Assembly (NCBI RefSeq): GCF_000001735.4
Contig: NC_003074.8
Span: 4,650,101-4,714,100, forward strand
Source: Arabidopsis thaliana
Taxonomy: Eukaryota; Streptophyta; Magnoliopsida; Brassicales; Brassicaceae
Direction of reading: 5' to 3'
Length of the DNA: 64,000 nucleotides
Below, one piece after another: positions 57,190 through 64,000 of this stretch. Below the pieces are notes generated by a model, which worked only from the letters and a program-made list of their open reading frames with translations, was not told where the DNA came from and did not search any database. The position numbers were made by a program, and so were the translations under genes. Within the stretch, counting starts at the first letter, position 1. The number at the start of each line of letters is the position of its first letter.

Positions 57190-58521
57190 CTAGTTATTAC
57201 CCAAATCGTTGTTGTTGTTGACAATCGCATTGATGTTGTTCTTGCGGCTGTGATGATGATCATTACTGGTGTTTCCCATTCTCCTCCCATGTTGCTGCTT
57301 AAGTTGTGATATCTCCAATTGAGTCTTCACAAAGAACTGCATTCTCTGCAACTCAAGCTCCTTCAAGAACTTCATCCTCTCTTTCTCCATCTCAACCACC
57401 TGTTGCAGTTTCGCATTCTCTGTTTGCTCATAAGCTTCACCGAATCTCATGATTGCCCGAGTCAGCTCCCTCCATTTGTTCCCCACTCCATCACCATCTT
57501 GCTTCTTCTTCTCCTCCGTCTTCATCCTCTTCGACAGAGGAGGAGGTGGTAAACTGTCACCGGAATCATCTGACATTGCTGCTTCAGATTCCGAGTCTGA
57601 ATCAGAAGCGTTCCTCTTCCTGAAACGCCAGCGTTTCGACTCACTACACCTTTTCACCATCATCCCTTGCTGCTGTTGCTGTGGCAGTGTCCTACCTTGC
57701 TGTGGCAGAGTCCTCCCTTGCTGTCCAAACGGAGCTGAACGGCTACTCATCGGAATTCCCATAGGTACATTGACAGATCCTCCTCCGCCTCCTCCACCAC
57801 TGCCACCGAAAGAAGCAGCTGAGACTCTAGCCGTAGCTCCAATTAACCGGTCAAGATTATTGAAAGGCGGTGTTGCAGCCTTAGCTTGCTGATGGTACAG
57901 ATTCGAACGACTTCCCATTGGAATACCCATAGGAATCTTATGCAATCCTCCGACAGGACCGCTGACTCCAGAAGTTGCCGTCGGGATCTTCGCCGTTGAT
58001 CCAATCAGACGGTCAAGCTTGTCGAAGAACACCCATCTGCTACGGCCACCGCCGTTAGCGATTCTCACCTTCTCTTGTTTATACTTCTTCTTCACCGTAT
58101 CGATCCTATTCTTACACTGTATATCAGTTTTGGGAATTTTACCGTAATCCTCTCTGCTGCTCACAATCTCAGCCACCTCTTTCCAGTGCTTCTGCTTCAG
58201 ATTCCCTCTGCTAAGCTCCAAGTATCTCTCACCCCACGCATCAATCAACACAGCCGTAGCTGCTTCGCTCCAACAATCCTCCCTCCCGCCGCCGCCGGTT
58301 GGTCTCCCACTGCTGTTATTCCCTCCACCGCTGGCCTGAATCGGAAGCAGCGCCAGAGCCAACGCATCCGGATCCTTCTGCGACGAATTACCCGGAGGAG
58401 TCAGAGAATAAGAAGGCGGACCTGCCGAAGCCACCGTAACCGTGATTCGTCCCGCCGGCGGGGAGGAAGACGGATCAGGTGAATCGGAACCCTGAGATCG
58501 GATGTCTTCATCGTCCTCCAT
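57190..58521 (-). CDS. ASIL2: Trihelix (GT-type) transcription repressor ASIL2
   Basis: Intronless 443-aa frame from ATG 58521 (AT3G14180). The DNA-binding trihelix domain is about 83-172, with the regularly spaced tryptophans W84, W96 and W113 and the conserved [12 protein letters not shown] and [12 protein letters not shown]. The middle is Gly- and Gln-rich, and DRLIG is repeated (about 169 and 223). An RWRFRKR basic patch (likely nuclear localisation), an acidic Asp/Ser tract and a C-terminal coiled coil ([21 protein letters not shown]) follow. ASIL proteins repress seed-maturation genes in seedlings. The paralogue ASIL1 lies in the duplicated chromosome 1 segment. A decayed trihelix fragment occurs 3.5 kb downstream at 62047. 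Confidence 0.95.
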   Translation of the reverse strand: MEDDEDIRSQGSDSPDPSSSPPAGRITVTVASAGPPSYSLTPPGNSSQKDPDALALALLPIQASGGGNNSSGRPTGGGGREDCWSEAATAVLIDAWGERYLELSRGNLKQKHWKEVAEIVSSREDYGKIPKTDIQCKNRIDTVKKKYKQEKVRIANGGGRSRWVFFDKLDRLIGSTAKIPTATSGVSGPVGGLHKIPMGIPMGSRSNLYHQQAKAATPPFNNLDRLIGATARVSAASFGGSGGGGGGGSVNVPMGIPMSSRSAPFGQQGRTLPQQGRTLPQQQQQGMMVKRCSESKRWRFRKRNASDSDSESEAAMSDDSGDSLPPPPLSKRMKTEEKKKQDGDGVGNKWRELTRAIMRFGEAYEQTENAKLQQVVEMEKERMKFLKELELQRMQFFVKTQLEISQLKQQHGRRMGNTSNDHHHSRKNNINAIVNNNNDLGNN

Positions 58522-59412
58522 GGAATTCGATATCGCCGGATCTGAGTCAGAAGCTCGTGAAAGAGGGAGATAGGGTTAGGGTTTGGGTTAATATTCTGTT
58601 CGGGAGGGGTAAACGGGAAGGAGACGGCGTCGGTGAGTAGAGGGGACACGTGGAAGGACGTGAGAAGATACGGGGAGATGACGTGGAATGACGTGATTGG
58701 TAGGTCAGAGGTAAGATTCCGTCACCGGTAAAGTTGCCGGCTCGGTTTAGGGGTAAAAGATGGGTTTGTATCGTAATTTCCCCATTTCTTCGTAATCCGA
58801 TGAGGAAGTGTATTGACGGAAAAGCCCATCTAGTTTTACTATAATTACCGGAACTATCCCCGTGAACCATTTTTCCGGTGATGTACCGAAATTACCCTTA
58901 GCCTAACCGTCAGTTTCAATATCGGTCGTAGACTTTTTTTAGTCCGTCGATAGTTTCCAGTTGTCTTCCTTCGTTGTCTTGCTTCATTCGTTAAATCGAT
59001 TCGAATTAGTCTCTCTTTTAACAATAAGAACGGTGACGTGGATGTTATTTACTTTGGGCATGGGTTTTTATTGGGCTTTCCATACGCTACGTTAGCATGT
59101 TATCACTTAGTATCATTTTTTCTTTTCACCATTGTCAAAGATACAACTTTAAACATTCCAGAAATACTATGTTTCAAAAAGACCTTATATAATCTTCGTG
59201 AATTGTGAAACAAACAGAAATTTAATATTTCTCAAATCTCAAAACACCAAAAGCGACCATTATGTTATGTACACAGCAAATATATATATACAAAGAAAAG
59301 TAGTTTGGGATACTTCTTCTTCTCGTAGAAATACCTTGTAATATTTTTCAACGGTCCAATGCGTTTAGCACAATCCTGCAGTATTACCGGACGTTAATTA
59401 GATATGGTGGTA
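58522..59412. other. ASIL2 leader and promoter; 3' flank of the dormancy/auxin-like gene
   Basis: A telomere-like TTAGGGTTT at 58577-58585 lies in the ASIL2 leader, with TGACGTGGA-like elements around 58680. The frames at 58401-58870 (-) are extensions and shadows of the ASIL2 leader. I see no gene here. Confidence 0.55.
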
Positions 59413-59959
59413 CTAATGAAAGCGATAATGCGTTGGATAAAATGAAGTATAGTTTGAGAGGAAAGAAAAGAGAGGGAGATCAAACCAATCGCAAGCATTG
59501 AGACTTGTAGCATGTGTTTCACTTGGTGTTCCAGCTGCATACAAATGATTTTGGTAATCATTAATTTACAAATCCATAATACTCTCAAGCTAATAATGAT
59601 TATGGATGTCAAAATAAAAAAAAAAAATAATAAAAAAAAGCTTATAATGACTATGAACATATGTATCACCTTGCAAAGTCTTTAATTTACATGAATATAT
59701 AGGGTTTTAACTGCTCATAACACAAGCATAGAAGATAAAAAAAAAGTGGATCAGAAAGGATTTTTAAAAAAGGTAACATAAGAGTCAAAGGGGAAACGGG
59801 GTTGCTTGAACGGTCAGGAGAATTCGGGACACGTTTCAGATCCACCATCAACTTCCGGTTGGCACTTTCACCGGATATGTGGTTTCTCAACTTCCCGAGA
59901 CCATTTTCCGGCGTTGGACCGGCCAAAGTTTCATCCCACAACTTGTGCGAAAAACCCAT
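59413..59959 (-). pseudogene. Dormancy/auxin-associated (DRM1-like) gene with an apparently mutated splice donor
   Basis: Exon 1 (59959-59782) encodes MGFSHKLWDETLAGPTPEN then GLGKLR, the diagnostic N-terminus of the dormancy-associated/auxin-repressed family, and ends ...NPVSPLT plus one base. Exon 2 (59534-59413) follows a good acceptor (TATGCAG) and completes Pro-Gly-Thr-Pro, then ...LNACDW to a stop, with matching phase. The donor at 59781 reads TTATGT where GTATGT is expected. Without splicing, the frame reads through the intron to a stop at 59687. A TATA box and start codon are intact. The family marks dormant buds and is auxin-repressed, with unclear biochemistry. It corresponds by synteny to a gene next to ASIL1 on chromosome 1. 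It may be a recent pseudogene, or spliced non-canonically. Confidence 0.65.
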
Positions 59960-60062
59960 ATCTCTGATCAAATTATTAGAAGGGTTTTTCTTGTTAATTG
60001 TCTCTAATGTGTTTTGAAAAGAGTTTTTTTTTTGTTAAGTCTTCTTTATGTGAGGATAATGG

Positions 60063-60072
60063 TTTTATATAA
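60063..60072 (-). promoter_or_regulatory. TATA box of the dormancy/auxin-like gene
   Basis: The minus strand reads TTATATAAAA about 105 bp upstream of the ATG at 59959. This predicts transcription start near 60035 and suggests the promoter is intact despite the broken donor. Confidence 0.55.
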
Positions 60073-60806
60073 GGAACAGGAACGAGAAGCGTTGAATATC
60101 CTTGGTTAGACTAATTATATACACTTTACCTATAATTTAACCTTCCAAAATTAAGGAGATTTAATCAAGGATGATGATAAATCTAGCCGATAAGAAGATA
60201 ACTTAGAGAAGTGTGACATGTTTTGCTTCTATCTTACATGATAGTTTGATGCCGTCAATTTGATTTATGTGATGGGCCTGTACCTGGGCCAATTCTTGAT
60301 TAGGCCTGCATTAAAATATTCTGCCAACGGCTAGAAACTTTTTCTCTTCTTCTATAAATTTACTTTTTTTGGCCTAATCCCGGAGGTTCTTCATTATTTC
60401 GTCAGAACAACATTGAAAAGTTACCGTTAAACACTCTAAGCGCTCTTCTTCATCTTCTTATACACTTCTCTTCCAACAAGAATCTCACCAAGAAACTTCT
60501 TCACTTTTACAAAGGTAATCTCTTTCTTCCTTCTGATTTAGGTTCACATTATAGACTGTTCTTCTTGCGATTGTTTGTTCTTCTTTTCGTATGTCGCTAC
60601 TTGATTCGTTCTGGGTTTCTGGGGTCTGTGGTGTTAAATTTGCTTGAGGATCGAATTGGGTTTTGTGAAAAAAACGATCTTTGTTTCGATTTCGAGTTGG
60701 GTTTCTGTTACCTTTTTTAGGGTTTCTAATTGCTTAAAATCGTCAGTTCTGGAATCAAATCTTCGTTTCTGCAATTGGTTCTTTGATGATTCACAGTTAA
60801 AACCAT
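60073..60806 (+). promoter_or_regulatory. Divergent promoter and PATRONUS1 leader with a 5' UTR intron
   Basis: A TATAAATT at about 60353-60360 suggests PATRONUS1 transcription begins near 60385. A 5' UTR intron runs from donor 60515 (AAAG/GTAATC) to acceptor 60796 (TTCACAG), 10 bp before the ATG. Two mitosis-specific-activator-like sites lie near the start (separate entry). Confidence 0.6.
60323..60431 (+). promoter_or_regulatory. Two MSA-like (AACGG) mitotic promoter elements
   Basis: 60323-60333 reads GCCAACGGCTA, matching the M-phase-specific activator consensus (TCYAACGGYYA) at 10 of 11 positions. 60421-60431 on the minus strand reads TTTAACGGTAA, a 9 of 11 match. Three-repeat MYB factors bind MSA sites to drive G2/M transcription, fitting the cohesion-protecting role of the downstream gene. 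Confidence 0.6.
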
Positions 60807-61690
60807 ATGGCGAACATGAACGCTCTTCAACAAATGATCTTCCCAGACGAGAACGCTCCAATTCATCGCAAAAGTAGTTAATCTTTCTCTACTCTCTTTA
60901 AATCATATTGCTTTGAAACAAAGATTTAACATTTTCTTTCTTGGCTATTATTTACAGAGTCTGTCACTGCTGCTTCTGTGAAATCCAAAGGGACTGTACT
61001 TGGTCAGAAGAAACCTGGAGGAGCTCGTAAGGCTCTGAATGATATTACAAACAAGTCTGGGATTCATGCGAAAGCTGCTGCTTCTTCAAAGAACAAGCAA
61101 ATTGCTTCTGCTGCTGTGAAAGAGATTGATATAGCTGGGGAAAGGTTTTTACATGATCACAGCAAATGCATCAAAGAACAGCAAAATCTTTGGGATGATC
61201 ACTACTCTGCTGATCTCATGCTACTTCATCATGGTATTGTATTTAGATCTTCTAAGCTATGATGTTTAACCAATCTTTGCGAGTAAGCTTGTGCTAAACT
61301 TGATCTTTTGTACTTGCAGGTTCCAGCATCAAGGAGAAGCATCTCAATTGGGACATTGAAAAGGTACTGTACTTAAAAAACAATGTCTATCTCTCTGTCT
61401 TTGATGGAGATTTTGGTGAGACTGCATCTTTAATCTAGTTTTGGAACTTAAAGTGACACTTTTTATGACTCTATCCTATGTGTTTTTGGTTTCAGATGGA
61501 TGCTAAGGACGATCTGACTTACGAAGAACCAGAAGAGATGGCATCGCCCAAGTTTTCTGATTGGCTGAAGAACTCGACTCCATGGCGCTCTCCAATCCGT
61601 CATGGCTCTATGATGCCTTCCACTCCTCTGGCTTGGCGGTTCGATTCATGCGAATTCACACTTAAAGAAGACTCTGACGACCTCTTCTGA
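60807..61690 (+). CDS. PANS1: PATRONUS1, protector of centromeric cohesion, securin-like APC/C target
   Basis: Four exons: 60807-60873, 60958-61233, 61320-61363 and 61496-61690, giving 193 aa (AT3G14190). A DEN-box sits at residues 14-16 and a destruction box RKALNDITN at 46-54, both signals for the anaphase-promoting complex. The N-terminal half is Lys/Ala-rich. The C-terminal part is acidic, with PKFSDWLKNSTPWRSP and a terminal KEDSDDLF. From literature, PANS1 prevents premature loss of cohesion between meiosis I and II and acts as a plant securin for separase. MSA-like promoter elements support mitotic/meiotic expression. Confidence 0.95.
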
Positions 61691-62046
61691 GTTTCTGTTT
61701 CTTAATGTCTTCAAAATTCATCCTTCAGATGAAGTAGTAATAGTAGTAGTGGCGTTTATCTTTTGTTCAGCTCTTCATGAATCACTCTGTGTCTATCACT
61801 TTGTAACTGGTTTCAGGAAATAAAGTTGGTATCTTTTCAAGTATTTTGACTATTCATCAAATTTGTGCCATATTCAGAATCTGAAGTTTCGATTTACACT
61901 GTCATGTTTCAAGCCACAATCCTAAACATCATCAGAATTCACTTTTACAAACATTCATCTCTTCAACTGTGAACTTACATTGCCGTTATCCTTGACACTA
62001 TTGGTGACTTCTGACTCTTCTCTCACTGTCTCTATCCTCGCGACTG
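61691..62046. other. PATRONUS1 3' UTR and spacer
   Basis: The 3' UTR includes a short TAG/TAA-rich run near 61735-61750 and a polyadenylation-like AATAAA at about 61819. The rest up to the trihelix relic shows nothing recognisable. Confidence 0.55.
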
Positions 62047-62345
62047 TTCCGTAACACCTCTAATTGAGCTTTAAAGGACTGCATTTTCTGCAACTCAAGC
62101 TCCTTCTTCTCCTTCTCCAGCTCCACCACTTGTTTAAGCTTTATACCACCTTTTCATAACTTGCTGCAAATCCAACTATTGCCATTGCCACCTCTCCAAG
62201 CTCCATCTCATCCACTTTTACCCGCGGTGGCAGCAATAATGGTAGTTTACTGTCGTCAACTGAGTAAGCAGAAAGTTCAAGTTCAGATTCTAATTCAGTC
62301 TCAGAAGCAACTCTTTTCCTGAAATGCCATCGTTTTGGATCACCA
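62047..62345 (-). pseudogene. Relic of a trihelix (ASIL-like) gene, C-terminal part
   Basis: Reading the minus strand gives RWHFRKRVASETELESE, a Leu/Pro stretch, AMAIVGFAASYEKV, then after a frameshift LKQVVELEKEKKELELQKMQ. These follow the ASIL2 order exactly: [61 protein letters not shown]. At least one in-frame stop is present and the trihelix domain itself is absent. The acidic and RKR segment is partly repeated to about 62390. Confidence 0.85.
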
Positions 62346-62390
62346 CTCGTTGTTCAGATTTTGATTCAAGTCTCAGAAGCAATTATTTCT

Positions 62391-62780
62391 CACTCTCTAA
62401 TGGTTGGTAAGATAAGAAAGGTTCGACCAAAATGGAACAAAAAATAATGTAAATTTTTATGTAATCAAATGCTGAGACAATCAATAACTAATAAGAATAT
62501 AGAAGGAACTGTGTTTGATCAACATAAAGCAATTGATTTCATCGATCTCAATGATCTTTAACGATTCTTGCTTTTAGGAGACAACAATTCAATGACAGCA
62601 CAGGAGAAACAAAAATAAAAATAAGAAGATTCTAGAGAAGGAGGTGGGTAGTTTTACAAAACGACGACCCTTTGAGTTTCGATGTATTCCTCATTGAGAA
62701 GACAACAACCACTCATCTTGTCTGCGACTAGTCGACAAATGTGGGGAGATGAGTTAGCAAAAAAATATGGTGTGAAGTGG
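62391..62780. other. Spacer and 3' UTR of the DnaJ gene
   Basis: AT-rich, with no reading frame supported. The DnaJ 3' UTR probably extends left to about 62550-62600. Confidence 0.5.
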
Positions 62781-63880
62781 CTATGAGGTGGGGACTCCAT
62801 AGTTGTTTGACGACGACGTTTCGTGACCAGCCGATGGAACATTGTTCTTTCTCCTGTTTCTTCTTCCGCCATTGTTTTTCCCTTTCTTGAACTCTTGCTG
62901 ATGGTCCACCTGCTGATCCACCAACACCAATTCATCATTCATCAAGAAGAGTATTATAAAGTGACTCTGAAAAGGAAGAGTTTGAAGTGGTTTCAGTTCC
63001 TTACCCCTAAAGAGAAGGAATGAGCTCTCGGGTCATATCCGAAAGGATCATTATTCATCCCCATCGAACTTGTCGCAAACGAAGATGACCGCTGAGAATT
63101 TGTATCGAATACAAAACTACGAGATGAAGTGAAATTTGAAGTGGAGCAGGACGATGATGATGGGAATGCTGCAGCGTCTCCTTGAAACATCTCATTAAAC
63201 AGATCTTGTAGTTGTTCAAAACTGTCCCCTGTGTTATTATCCTGCAAACCAACATCTCAATCATCAGCAAGTTGCAATCGATGGTTGTGTAATACATTGA
63301 TGGGAAATTAAAGCAGGCTGCTTACACTAGGCTTGGATTGATTCATCATAGTCGCCATTTCGTTCAAGAAATCTCCCATTCCCTGCAACCATCAACAAAT
63401 GATTTCCATCAATTACATGGTTGATAGGTTCAGAGTTCAATCAGACAAAATAAGAAGTACGTGGTGTCACACTTGACCCGTTAAAAGCATTGTACTTTAA
63501 ATGCAATGGAACAAAAGTAACCAAGGCTGGAAAGTGAAAATCTTTATGAAGAAACAAAAAAAGGGAGATTTACGTTTTGGTCATCATCATCATCAGTATT
63601 ATAAGCACCAACATCATACAGGAACCTCTTGTTGGAGTCAGACAGAACTGTGTGCCCATAAAAAAAAGCTTAATCAGGAACATTAAACAAAATTTGTCAA
63701 GGAGCAAGGAAATACTAGAGGATCTGTATCCAATAATCAATTCACATTTGTTCAATGAGAATAATAGAGCAATAGGATGATGTTGATGAAATTACCAGAG
63801 TAGGCTTCTTGGATTGCCTGAAATTTCTTCTTTGCTTCTTCTACAAACTCCATTGACGAACAACGATCTGGATGCCATCT
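62781..63880 (-). CDS. J-domain (DnaJ) co-chaperone, 3' exons only (AT3G14200 type)
   Basis: Five exons are visible: 63880-63796, 63647-63574, 63382-63326, 63241-63005 and 62909-62781, with upstream exon(s) beyond the window. The first visible exon starts RWHPDRC, containing the HPD tripeptide that stimulates Hsp70 ATPase, and ends in helix IV (FQAIQEAYSVLSDSNKR). After the J-domain comes an acidic run (YNTDDDDDQN), a Ser/Phe-rich region, and a basic tail (EFKKGKNNGGRRNRRKNN) that could be a nuclear signal. The CAGCAG acceptor before the last exon allows one extra Gln. The open frame that continues past 63005 reads into the intron (donor GTAAGG), so the stop at 62993 is not the real one. Confidence 0.9.
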
Positions 63881-64000
63881 CTGAATCCAAAACAAAAAGT
63901 TCTCAATCAATTTTCAGTGTCAAAAGGAAAAACTTTACAAGTGCATACAAACCTATCACAGCTAAGGCAAGATCAAAGGAAACACAGAATCAATTGTTCC
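63881..64000. other. DnaJ intron cut by the window end
   Basis: This follows the first visible J-domain exon in the 5' direction. The acceptor GATTCAG/AGATGG is at 63881. I could not place the preceding exon within the remaining 120 bp. Confidence 0.6.

Noticed and set aside
57319..58482. Plus-strand frames within ASIL2
   Set aside because: Antisense shadows of Gly/Gln/Pro-rich coding sequence.
62654..62938. 94-aa minus-strand frame starting MMNWCWW
   Set aside because: Wrong frame over the true last DnaJ exon (62909-62781) and its flanks.
62993..63004. Stop codon at 62993 as the end of the DnaJ protein
   Set aside because: It lies in an intron: donor GTAAGG at 63004 joined to 62909 gives a longer basic tail in frame.

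Overview
The window is plant nuclear DNA and matches Arabidopsis thaliana chromosome 3, short arm, loci AT3G14040 to AT3G14200. I recognised this from memory of the proteins and gene order; no search was run. Genes are compact and intron-rich with GT-AG splicing, AT-rich introns and chloroplast transit peptides. Exons were joined by hand, and the spliced lengths match remembered family lengths: RSH2 709 aa, LSM1B 128, UBP1C 427, FLU 316, NUP107 1077, HAOX1 and HAOX2 363, PANS1 193.

Layout. 0-13 kb: start of a pollen-type exopolygalacturonase (-), the (p)ppGpp enzyme RSH2 (-), a 3.6 kb gene-poor gap, a small plant-specific protein (-), the subtilase SASP (-) and the cation/Ca2+ exchanger CCX3 (-). 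13-27.5 kb: a class 3 lipase (-), decapping activator LSM1B (+), exocyst EXO70D3 (-), oligouridylate-binding UBP1C (+) and the chlorophyll-synthesis repressor FLU (-). 27.9-35.4 kb: the 24-exon nucleoporin NUP107 (+), head-to-head with FLU. 35.7-45.1 kb: a tandem duplication of an inverted pair, peroxisomal 2-hydroxy-acid oxidase (-) plus AlkB-like 2OG-Fe(II) oxygenase (+). 45.1-47.9 kb: two gene relics, then a DUF936 gene (-). 49-54.7 kb: a large COP1-interacting-protein-like gene (-). 57.2-58.5 kb: trihelix repressor ASIL2 (-). 59.4-60 kb: a dormancy/auxin-associated gene with an apparently broken splice donor (-). 60.8-61.7 kb: PATRONUS1 (+). 62-64 kb: a trihelix relic (-) and the 3' part of a DnaJ gene (-) cut by the window end.

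These are mostly unrelated housekeeping and regulatory genes, not a pathway cluster. The exception is the duplicated oxidase/oxygenase block, which is the most dynamic part. Its first oxygenase copy appears to be decaying: its ancestral start codon is lost, its 5' frame is broken, a module is duplicated internally, and a 1-bp deletion near the end removes the 2OG-binding arginine segment. Relics further right show that a second duplication once joined the oxygenase to the DUF936 gene. Two GC-AG introns are required by reading frame. I saw no CRISPR, phage-like or novel defence system.
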